From: CAZTGB01 sp964612965
GTDB lineage: Bacteria > Patescibacteriota > Microgenomatia > UBA8517
Assembly: GCA_964612965.1 (NCBI GenBank)
Contig: CAZTGB010000006.1
Coordinates: 1-37,796, forward strand
Direction: 5' to 3'
Length of the DNA: 37,796 bases
Shown: one piece after another, positions 22,404 to 28,908 of the stretch
How positions within the stretch are numbered: the stretch's first letter is position 1
Layout: the number at the start of each line of letters is the position of its first letter
Translations under genes and position numbers: made by a program
The notes under the pieces: model-generated
The model's database searches: none
Told to the model about the DNA's origin: nothing
Seen by the model: only the letters and a program-made list of their open reading frames with translations

Positions 22404-22564
22404 CATCCTTAGTTCTCCGAGAGATTTCTTCTCGAAGCTCTTTATCCATCTCTACTTTGCGGTGACAATGGTTGTTTGATTTTTACGCTTTAACTTGCGT
22501 CTAGCATTTTGGCTAGCTCCTGGTTTCGTCGTGACTGAAACTCATACGGATTTATTAAACTGTA
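22385..22564 (-). ncRNA. Structured RNA of about 180 nt, possibly a T-box-like leader
   Basis: Transcribed from a consensus promoter and ended by an intrinsic terminator, with no convincing ORF. Short hairpins follow one another: GTTTC/GAAAC, CTAGC/GCTAG, ACGC/GCGT and an 8-bp CTTCGAGA/TCTCGGAG. Just before the terminator it reads AGGATGGGACCGCG, matching the T-box consensus AGGGTGGNACCGCG at all but one fixed position; the N is G, which would pair with the C73 discriminator of tRNA-His. Against a T-box: no recognisable Stem I and no upper antiterminator helix. It may instead be an independent small RNA. Confidence 0.55.
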
Positions 22565-22570
22565 AAGGCA

Positions 22571-22598
22571 ATTATAGCAAGGAATATTTTCTTGTCAA
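22571..22598 (-). promoter_or_regulatory. Consensus promoter of the structured RNA
   Basis: TTGACA (22598-22593), 16-base spacer, TATAAT (22576-22571) on the minus strand. Both hexamers are perfect, the strongest promoter in the window, as expected for stable RNA. It begins 3 bases after the stop codon of the gene at 22602-23579. Confidence 0.85.
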
Positions 22599-22601
22599 AT
22601 T

Positions 22602-23579
22602 TTACTCTTGAGAAAGTACAAAGACCGTCCTAAGAGAAGATTTAGAATTATTCTCCGTTGCAACATAAATTATTTGGTCATTATTCTCAATACTGGCCGC
22701 CTTTATCTTGGAGACTTTACCTTCAGAGAATGAAAGCACCTGAGTCTGAAGAGTGGGTTTTAAAGTTATCAAAAGATCCTCGCTTTTGCCTATCACAACA
22801 TCTATTTTGGGCTCAGTTATTTGTGGGGTAATTAATATTCTTTGGGCAGACAAAACTTGATTTCCATTTTTGTATCCCATTGCAACTATAAAATCACCAA
22901 TTGCTATGTCTGTGAACTTAACTGTCTTTGTAGTTTTTCCATCATCTTTGACTACAGCTATTCCATCTTTATCTAAAACTGATATTTGTCTAATTTCACT
23001 TTCCTTGGTTCTTACCTGGATTGTTAAATCAGCGATGTCAGTGACGACCCCTAAATACGCCTTTGGCTTATTTAAAAGTTCTTCAACTTTTGCCTGTACT
23101 TTCTCCCGAATGCTTGAGGCTGAGTCTGAAGACTCTGAAGCTTCCGGAAGAGTTGTTTTTTTCTCAAATGAGGAAGAATAAACAACCAATACTTTCTCAA
23201 TACTTTGTGCGCCAGCGGGGTCAAAAGCTATAATTTTGATTTGGTTTACGCTGGCTACCAAATCCACATCTTCTTCAAAAAGTCCCTTTTCATCCGATTT
23301 GCTTATATAATCTCCGGATTCACCCGAAACAGTTATGAAAGAGAGAGGTTTGGTAATTCCGGAAACTGTAACTGTGTTTTCAACTACAACATCTTCATTT
23401 TCAGGTTTATTTAGGATGATTTTAAATTCAGAAGCCCCATTTGCTTTGGGAGTGGGAGAAGCATTTACATTGTTGTTGTCCTGTTTTTTTAGGGATGAAT
23501 TAACTCGATAGGCTCCAAATGCAATAACAAGGCCAAAGCCAACTCCAGCAATTATTGCCCAAATAACTTCCTTTCGCAT
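22602..23579 (-). CDS. Membrane-anchored extracytoplasmic protein with an Ig-like domain
   Basis: 325 residues. One N-terminal membrane helix (VIWAIIAGVGFGLVIAFGAY), an Asn/Pro linker, then an Ig-like/glucodextranase-B-like domain (ILNKPENEDVVVENTVTVSG to FDPAGAQSIEKVLVVY) and a C-terminal half of repeated small beta units (LGVVTDIADLTIQVRTK, FTDIAIGDFIVAMGYKNGN) that looks like tandem OB or DUF5666-type folds. Probably exposed on the cell surface; partner unknown. I start at ATG 23579 because a TTGACA/TATATT promoter ends 10 bases before it; the longer frame to 23639 would start upstream of that promoter. Confidence 0.75.
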   Translation of the reverse strand: MRKEVIWAIIAGVGFGLVIAFGAYRVNSSLKKQDNNNVNASPTPKANGASEFKIILNKPENEDVVVENTVTVSGITKPLSFITVSGESGDYISKSDEKGLFEEDVDLVASVNQIKIIAFDPAGAQSIEKVLVVYSSSFEKKTTLPEASESSDSASSIREKVQAKVEELLNKPKAYLGVVTDIADLTIQVRTKESEIRQISVLDKDGIAVVKDDGKTTKTVKFTDIAIGDFIVAMGYKNGNQVLSAQRILITPQITEPKIDVVIGKSEDLLITLKPTLQTQVLSFSEGKVSKIKAASIENNDQIIYVATENNSKSSLRTVFVLSQE

Positions 23580-23589
23580 TACGAAGGCC

Positions 23590-23629
23590 AATATACAGTA
23601 TTGCCAAAAAAGTGTCAATTTGTTAGAGT
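23590..23629. promoter_or_regulatory. Interleaved divergent promoters
   Basis: Minus: TTGACA (23618-23613), 17-base spacer, TATATT (23595-23590), 10 bases to ATG 23579. Plus: TTGCCA (23601-23606), 17-base spacer, extended -10 TGT-TAGAGT (23624-23629), 8 bases to ATG 23638. The two promoters occupy the same 40 bases and cannot be used at once. Confidence 0.75.
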
Positions 23630-23637
23630 GGGTCGAC

Positions 23638-24327
23638 ATGGATATTACGTATTTGGGTCACTCATCTTTTAAAATTAAGACAAGAACGGCGACCGTGGTT
23701 ACCGATCCATACGCTTCAAATATCGGTTTTAAGTTTCCAAAGACCGATGCTGACATTGTTACGATCTCACACGATCATGATGATCATAATCAATCAGCAC
23801 TTGTTGAGAATGTCTCAAAGATAATTGATAGCCCTGGAGAGTACGAAATAAAAGGTGTGTCTTTTCTTGGATTTTCCACATATCACGACAATGAAAAAGG
23901 TGCGTCTCGTGGCAAAAACACAATTTATGTGATCGAAGCTGAAAAGTTAAGAATAGCTCATTTAGGTGATTTGGGGCATGAGTTAACCTCAGAGCTAATT
24001 GATAGCCTTGGATCCATTGATATTTTAATGCTTCCAGTTGGGGGAGATTATACAATAGGCCCTAAAGAAGCTTCTGATGTTGTTTCAAAAATAGATCCAT
24101 ATTTTATTATCCCCATGCACTATAACAGCATAAGTGCTGATATGTCGTCCTCTGGACGTCATCAAACAGACGATCTTAATCAATTAACTTTTTCAAAATT
24201 GGAGAGTGTCGAAGTTTTTCTTAAAGAGATGGGGCTTCCAACTGAAACATTACCCAAGTTTTCCATTAAAAAGGAAGACATAATAGAAGATCAGAATACA
24301 AAAATTATAGTTTTGGAGAAAAAGTAG
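23638..24327 (+). CDS. MBL-fold metal-dependent hydrolase (UlaG-like)
   Basis: 229 residues. LGHSSFKI at the start, the metal motif SHDHDDHN (H-x-H-x-D-H) at about residues 44-50, HLGDLG as the bridging region and IPMHYN near the end, which is the layout of L-ascorbate-6-phosphate lactonase-like MBL proteins. Substrate unknown. Start at ATG 23638 from the -10 position. It precedes dnaB by 15 bases. Confidence 0.88.
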   Translation: MDITYLGHSSFKIKTRTATVVTDPYASNIGFKFPKTDADIVTISHDHDDHNQSALVENVSKIIDSPGEYEIKGVSFLGFSTYHDNEKGASRGKNTIYVIEAEKLRIAHLGDLGHELTSELIDSLGSIDILMLPVGGDYTIGPKEASDVVSKIDPYFIIPMHYNSISADMSSSGRHQTDDLNQLTFSKLESVEVFLKEMGLPTETLPKFSIKKEDIIEDQNTKIIVLEKK

Positions 24328-24342
24328 CTGCCCTTCAAAAAA

Positions 24343-25668
24343 ATGGCTACAAATCAAAGTACTGTACGAATTGCTCCTCATTCTCAAGATGCAGAAGAAT
24401 CTGTATTGGGGGCAATGCTTTTAGATAAAGATGCAATTATTGCCGTTGCCGAGTTTTTGGCCCCCGCCGATTTCTATGACGAGCGACTAAAGGAAATCTA
24501 TGAGGCAATCTTAGCTCTTTATGAAGAACGAGTTCCGGTTGACGTATTAACAGCTACCGAAAAACTCAAAAAAAGAAAATCATTAAAAACTACGGGTGGG
24601 GCAACTTTTTTAAGTGAACTCGTTAATAAAGTTCCAACCGCAGCCCATGTTGAGCATTACGGGAAGATTGTTAAAGATCTCTCAACCAAAAGAGCTTTGA
24701 TGAATGCAGCAGCAAAGATAGTAGATTTCTCGCTTGATGAAGGAATGGGAGCAAGTGATGTACTAGACAAAGCGGAGAGCGCCGTATTTGCTCTTTCTCA
24801 ACAACACCTAGTTCAAGGCTTCACCGCAGTTCGTGCAGCACTTTCAGAGTCTTTTGATAGACTTGATGAACTTCATAAACAGGGAGAGGGACTTCGAGGT
24901 GTTCCAACTGGATACGGTGATTTAGATGATGCTCTAGCTGGAATGCAGAAAAGCAACCTTTTAATTTTGGCTGCAAGACCAAGTGTTGGTAAATCCGCCT
25001 TTGCACTCAACATTACCCAGAATGTAGCTTTAAAATACAAAAAGTCGGTAGGATTTTTCTCGCTCGAAATGAGCAAAGAAGAAATAGTTGATAGGCTCCT
25101 TGTGGTCCAAGCCGATATAGATGCCTGGAAATTAAAGACAGGAAAACTAAGCGAAGATGATTTCACAAAGCTTTCTAACGCCATGGGAGAGCTTGCCGAG
25201 GCTTCAATCTACATAGATGATACACCAGCCCTTTCAATTCTTGAGATGAGGACAAAAGCCAGAAGACTTCAGGTGGAACACGGACTGGATCTGTTAATTG
25301 TTGATTACCTTCAGCTAGCAAGAAGTAGAAACTTAGAAAATAGAGTACAGGAAGTATCAGAAATTTCACAAGGACTTAAAAATTTAGCTAGAGAATTAAA
25401 AATTCCAGTAATTGCTCTTTCTCAGTTATCTCGTGGAATAGAGCAAAGAAGTGGCAAGAAACCACAACTTTCGGACTTAAGAGAATCGGGGAGTATTGAG
25501 CAAGATGCAGATGTTGTAATGTTTCTTTGGCGCGAAGATGATGGCAACCTAGAAAACATGATGCTTGATATTGCAAAACACAGAAACGGACCCCTAAAAA
25601 GTATTCCACTTCATTTTAAGGGAGACAGAATCAGATTCTACCCAAGAGATATTAAGCATAAAAGTTGA
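24343..25668 (+). CDS. dnaB: Replicative DNA helicase DnaB
   Basis: 441 residues: the N-terminal helical domain (PHSQDAEESVLGAMLLDKDAI), a linker, and the RecA-like motor with Walker A ARPSVGKS at 211-218, Walker B LLIVDYLQL and the SQLSRGIEQR motif, ending in HRNGPLKSIPLHF. It unwinds DNA at the fork, working with the clamp loader whose gene dnaX is in this window. Length is typical, and no intein is inserted. Confidence 0.96.
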   Translation: MATNQSTVRIAPHSQDAEESVLGAMLLDKDAIIAVAEFLAPADFYDERLKEIYEAILALYEERVPVDVLTATEKLKKRKSLKTTGGATFLSELVNKVPTAAHVEHYGKIVKDLSTKRALMNAAAKIVDFSLDEGMGASDVLDKAESAVFALSQQHLVQGFTAVRAALSESFDRLDELHKQGEGLRGVPTGYGDLDDALAGMQKSNLLILAARPSVGKSAFALNITQNVALKYKKSVGFFSLEMSKEEIVDRLLVVQADIDAWKLKTGKLSEDDFTKLSNAMGELAEASIYIDDTPALSILEMRTKARRLQVEHGLDLLIVDYLQLARSRNLENRVQEVSEISQGLKNLARELKIPVIALSQLSRGIEQRSGKKPQLSDLRESGSIEQDADVVMFLWREDDGNLENMMLDIAKHRNGPLKSIPLHFKGDRIRFYPRDIKHKS

Positions 25669-25702
25669 TTAAATGACCCCATAGTTGTAATATACCGCCT
25701 AT

Positions 25703-25790
25703 TGGTGGCCGAGGAGAGAATCGAACTCTCACGAGGGTTTAGCCTCACATGATTTTGAGTCATGCATGTCTACCGTTCCATCACCCGGCC
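25703..25790 (-). tRNA. tRNA-Leu (anticodon CAA), CCA encoded
   Basis: Class II cloverleaf: acceptor GGCCGGG/CTCGGCC, anticodon stem around loop CTCAAAA (anticodon CAA), a long variable arm (GAGG/CCTC), T arm GAGAGTTCGATTCTCTC, discriminator A73 and then CCA in the DNA (25705-25703). Canonical throughout, in contrast to the tRNA-His at 22211. Confidence 0.95.
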
Positions 25791-25809
25791 AGTACGCCTA
25801 TTTTACCAT

Positions 25810-25838
25810 TTGACACGCTATTTATCACGGAGTAGGTT
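25810..25838 (+). promoter_or_regulatory. Promoter of the small coiled-coil gene
   Basis: TTGACA 25810-25815, 17-base spacer, TAGGTT 25833-25838, then 6 bases to ATG 25845. A better -10 match, TAGAAT at 25839, touches the ATG and is too far from the -35 box. Confidence 0.6.
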
Positions 25839-25844
25839 TAGAAT

Positions 25845-26093
25845 ATGGATAAAATAGACAAGTTGGACATTAAAGTTTCAGGCATACAAGTTGATTTAAA
25901 AGATCTCAATAAGGAAGTTGAGCAAGCCGAGAAAAAAGCTGAAAAGAGATTCAACAAAGTTATGATAGCTCTGGTGGACATTGCGGGACAATTTAAAAAA
26001 TTTGACGAGGAAAGGATGATTTTATCTGCCCACTCAAAAGATCACACTGACAGAATTGGAAAACTAGAGGGTGCAGTTTTTAACGCTTCTTGA
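25845..26093 (+). CDS. Small coiled-coil protein of unknown function
   Basis: 82 residues, nearly all one heptad-patterned helix (DKLDIKVSGIQVDLKDLNKEVEQAEKK-type periodicity), with a basic stretch and HSKDHTDRIGKLEGAVF at the end. No Cys or membrane segment. The outline resembles short coiled-coil proteins that are common in CPR and phages. The end overlaps the -10 box of efp. Confidence 0.65.
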   Translation: MDKIDKLDIKVSGIQVDLKDLNKEVEQAEKKAEKRFNKVMIALVDIAGQFKKFDEERMILSAHSKDHTDRIGKLEGAVFNAS

Positions 26094-26109
26094 TATAATC
26101 CTCTCTGGT

Positions 26110-26679
26110 ATGGCAATGATTAATGCAACAGATTTAAAAGGTGGAGCGGCTTTCTTGTATGAAGGTAAACCCTTTAAGGTCAATAAGTATGAACTAATTA
26201 AAATGGGTAGGGGTGGGGCAACCGTTCGTGTATCCTGTGTTAATCTTGAAACCGGGTCAAATGTGGAGCACGCTTTCTCATCCAATTTATCTTTTGAGGA
26301 GGTTGAACTCCGTAAAAGAGTACTTCAGTATTTATACAAAGATTCAAAAACGGCAACCTTCATGGACCCTTTTAGTTTTGATCAGATTGAAGTTCCACTT
26401 ACAGTTTTGGGAGATGGAATATCATACGTTAAGGAAGGAGAGAATGCTAACGTTCTCTTTTGGGAAGACCGACCCCTTTCAATTGACCTTCCTCCAAAAG
26501 TGGTTCTCACAGTTACCGATACCGATCCGGGAGTCAAAGGAAACTCGGTAAGTAACCTATACAAGCCAGCGGTACTTGAAAATGGACTTGCTATTAAAGT
26601 TCCACTATTTATAAACATTGGAGAAAAAATTAGAGTTGATACAAGAACTGGAAACTATATTGAGAGGGCAAAAGATTAA
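26110..26679 (+). CDS. efp: Translation elongation factor P
   Basis: 189 residues. N-terminal KOW-like domain (MINATDLKGGAAFLYEGKPF), OB domains and the C-terminal signature TDPGVKGNSVSNLYKPAVLENG with PLFINIGEKIRVDTRTGNYIER. EF-P relieves stalling at proline runs. The loop tip that is Lys34 in E. coli is Arg34 here (KMGRGGA), which excludes lysylation. Start set at ATG 26110: family N-terminus, and TATAAT at 26094-26099 is 10 bases upstream; the GTG at 26071 lies before that box. Confidence 0.95.
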   Translation: MAMINATDLKGGAAFLYEGKPFKVNKYELIKMGRGGATVRVSCVNLETGSNVEHAFSSNLSFEEVELRKRVLQYLYKDSKTATFMDPFSFDQIEVPLTVLGDGISYVKEGENANVLFWEDRPLSIDLPPKVVLTVTDTDPGVKGNSVSNLYKPAVLENGLAIKVPLFINIGEKIRVDTRTGNYIERAKD

Positions 26680-27143
26680 ACCCACACCCACCAAAAAGAA
26701 GCTGCAATAACTAGAACCTGTGTAACTATTCCCCAAAAAGGACTTTTTGTATCTACCTGCATACTTCTTTCATAATTAACCCACCAAACAAGCCATTTAG
26801 GTCTGAATGTTTTGAAATAATAGTAAGGATATTTAACTACATCAGGAAGTACAGATGAAAGAGAACAAATTAAAATAAGTGTAGACAACTGAAAGTTGGG
26901 TAAAGCGTTATACGCAAAAACTGATCCTAGTGTAAATGCAACTCCAATATCAATAATTGCAAATGTCGTACTTGACTTCGAAGGATGTCCCAATTTTTGA
27001 GTCTCAGTATATAAATGTGGGTTCCAATGGGGGATTTTATCTAAGATAAAGTGAGAGGCTAAAGAAAGCGGGATTGAGACCCAAGGACTAGGAAATTTAG
27101 AAGCAATTGCAATCCCAACTGCTACATGAGGTGTTTCTAGCAT
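26676..27143 (-). CDS. YdjM/DUF457-like membrane-bound metal hydrolase family protein
   Basis: 155 residues with about four membrane helices. It starts TPHVAVGIAIA and continues with SLASHFILDKIPHWNPH and SSVLPDVVKYP; the spaced His and Asp at the membrane face (PH, H-x-x-x-D, PH, LPD) are those of the YdjM/DUF457 family of putative metal-dependent hydrolases. Its end overlaps the convergent efp end by 4 bases. Function in the family is largely undefined. Confidence 0.7.
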   Translation of the reverse strand: MLETPHVAVGIAIASKFPSPWVSIPLSLASHFILDKIPHWNPHLYTETQKLGHPSKSSTTFAIIDIGVAFTLGSVFAYNALPNFQLSTLILICSLSSVLPDVVKYPYYYFKTFRPKWLVWWVNYERSMQVDTKSPFWGIVTQVLVIAASFWWVWV

Positions 27144-27173
27144 TCTGCTTCACATATTAATATAATGGGGGAC

Positions 27174-27776
27174 ATGATTGCAAACTTATCAGTTAATACT
27201 TTAGGGATTTTGATATTCCTTTTTCTTTACTGGAAAAAATTAAAAGAAGATCTAGGAGTTGAGATTATATTTTCCTCAGCTTACATAATAATTGGTGCAA
27301 TTCTTGCCTCATATTTTATGGCTATAAAGTTCTTGCCCAATTGGATTTTTTGGATGGAAATATTAGGTTTAATTTTAAGCTTAAGTTTCAGTATATATAA
27401 ATTCAAGATGAAGATATTTGAAACCCTTGATGCGACTGTAATTTCACTTCTTCCTTGGTTATCTCTAACTTTTCTTAAAGACTCAGTGGTTAATGCTTCA
27501 ATCGCTTCATTTATAAGTTTCGTCTCTGTTTTAATATTCATTTTCATATATTATTTTGTTGACTCCAGGTATAAAAGGTTTACTTGGTACAGATCAGGTA
27601 AGATTGGATTCTCGGGTTTATTTACACTATTTGTCTTTTTTCTGGTTCGCTCTACCACTTCACTTATAATCCCTTCCGTGTTAACATTTACAAGTGTTTT
27701 TGAGCCATACATATCTGGGGCTTTATCTTTGTTAAGTATTTTGGTAATTTTGTATTTAGGGAGAATAGAAGAATAA
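27174..27776 (+). CDS. Six-helix membrane protein of unknown function
   Basis: 200 residues with about six membrane helices and few charged residues, plus a basic loop VDSRYKRFTWYRSGKIGFSG. The layout and that loop recall a reduced prolipoprotein diacylglyceryl transferase (Lgt), but I cannot see the Lgt signature, so this is only a suggestion. I start at ATG 27174, 7 bases after TATAAT (27161-27166); ATG 27165 overlaps that box. Confidence 0.65.
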   Translation: MIANLSVNTLGILIFLFLYWKKLKEDLGVEIIFSSAYIIIGAILASYFMAIKFLPNWIFWMEILGLILSLSFSIYKFKMKIFETLDATVISLLPWLSLTFLKDSVVNASIASFISFVSVLIFIFIYYFVDSRYKRFTWYRSGKIGFSGLFTLFVFFLVRSTTSLIIPSVLTFTSVFEPYISGALSLLSILVILYLGRIEE

Positions 27777-27814
27777 GCAGAGCTTAAGGCTTTGTCAAAA
27801 GCAGAGCTTGAAAT
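27774..27814 (+). repeat. Intergenic repeat, copy B (before the DksA-like gene)
   Basis: Begins exactly at the TAA stop of the preceding gene and repeats the order TAAGC, AGCTTAAG, CTT, CAAAAGC, AGCTT, AAAT found at 14185. GCTTT and AAAGC inside can pair with a 4-base loop. It also contains TTGTCA (27792-27797), 16 bases before a TAAAGT that could serve as promoter for the next gene. Confidence 0.6.
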
Positions 27815-27822
27815 AAAGTACA

Positions 27823-28206
27823 ATGGCAACGACAAAAAGAGAAACAATAAAATTTCCAGCAAGTGTCTTGGCTCCCGTCGGAGTTTTTCTTAGAGACAGG
27901 CTGAAAAACATGCAGAAAAGAAAAAACGAAATTTCTAAGGAAGACCCATTTCGTGATACTTCCAGAGTTTTTGACAATGCGGCAAGTGATATCGAAGCGG
28001 ATGAACAGTTTGGGCACGCCCGCTCATCAGCACTTAAGAAAGAGTTAACGAAAAGAATAATTCAAATAAGAAAAGCCTTAACCCGTGTCAAACTTGGCAA
28101 ATACGGAATTTGTGAGGAATGCGGTCAAATGATTGATACAGACAGGCTAATTATCTATCCGGAAGCGACTCTTTGTGCAAATGACGCAAGAAAGCGAGAG
28201 AAGTAA
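27823..28206 (+). CDS. DksA/TraR-type zinc-finger protein
   Basis: 127 residues: a basic N-terminus, a coiled-coil-like stretch (HARSSALKKELTKRIIQIRKAL) and the finger GICEECGQMIDTDRLIIYPEATLC. Zinc ligands C97, C100 and C118 are present, but the fourth position is Asp121 (C-A-N-D) where DksA has Cys. DksA proteins enter the RNA polymerase secondary channel, so a transcription role is likely. It sits 6 bases before the RluA-type gene. Confidence 0.85.
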   Translation: MATTKRETIKFPASVLAPVGVFLRDRLKNMQKRKNEISKEDPFRDTSRVFDNAASDIEADEQFGHARSSALKKELTKRIIQIRKALTRVKLGKYGICEECGQMIDTDRLIIYPEATLCANDARKREK

Positions 28207-28212
28207 ATTTAA

Positions 28213-28908
28213 GTGGAAACTCCTAAAGTAATTTTTCAAGATGATCACATCTTGGTACTCAACAAGCCATCAGGTTGGATCACAAATGACGCAGTAACTA
28301 CAACAACTCAACCAGTTATTCAATCTTGGTTAAGAGAAAATTTTGATTATCCTTTAATAGGAGATTATAAAGGTCGCGATGGCATTGTTCATAGACTTGA
28401 TAAAGAAACCTCAGGAGTGCTACTTGTTGCCAAGACTAGAAGAGCCTTTGACGAGCTGCAAAGGCAATTTAAAGAAAGAATTGTTGAAAAAAGCTATATA
28501 GCCCTAGCTCATGGGAAGATTAAAGACAAAGAAGGGAAAATTAAAGTTCCAGTAGGCAGACTTCCCTGGAGACGTGATCGCTTTGGAATTTTACCGGGAG
28601 GGCGTGATTCAGAAACGATCTATAAAGTAAAAGATTATTATGGCGATAACACCCTGGTTGAACTTTTTCCAAAAACCGGTAGAACTCATCAAATTAGGAT
28701 TCACTTAAAACATATAGGACATCCCATTGTGGCAGATGAATTCTATGCGGGACGAAAGACCGCGAGGCGGGATAGAGAGTGGTGTCCAAGGCTTTTCCTT
28801 CATGCAGCAACCATCAAATTTTTGCACCCCAGCACAAAAGAAGAAACAAATTTTGAAGCAGAACTTGCAAGTGATTTAAAAGAAGTGTTGTCCAAATTAT
28901 CTTCCTAG
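28213..28908 (+). CDS. RluA-family pseudouridine synthase
   Basis: 231 residues. The catalytic Asp63 is in IVHRLDKETSGVLLVAKT, the core motif of the RluA family, followed by KSYIALAHGK and GRTHQIRIHLKHIGHPIVAD. There is no S4 domain in front, so it is a minimal catalytic form. Target RNA position (rRNA or tRNA) cannot be told. It starts with GTG 28213, just after the DksA-like gene. Its end overlaps the convergent antiporter gene by 12 bases. Confidence 0.92.
   Translation: METPKVIFQDDHILVLNKPSGWITNDAVTTTTQPVIQSWLRENFDYPLIGDYKGRDGIVHRLDKETSGVLLVAKTRRAFDELQRQFKERIVEKSYIALAHGKIKDKEGKIKVPVGRLPWRRDRFGILPGGRDSETIYKVKDYYGDNTLVELFPKTGRTHQIRIHLKHIGHPIVADEFYAGRKTARRDREWCPRLFLHAATIKFLHPSTKEETNFEAELASDLKEVLSKLSS

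Noticed and set aside
22333..22449. 38-codon minus-strand ORF (starting MDKELREEIS) across the structured RNA and its terminator
   Set aside because: It reads through the terminator hairpin, has no Shine-Dalgarno site, and no -10 box at the distance used by other genes. The RNA interpretation explains the sequence better, though the peptide is not excluded.
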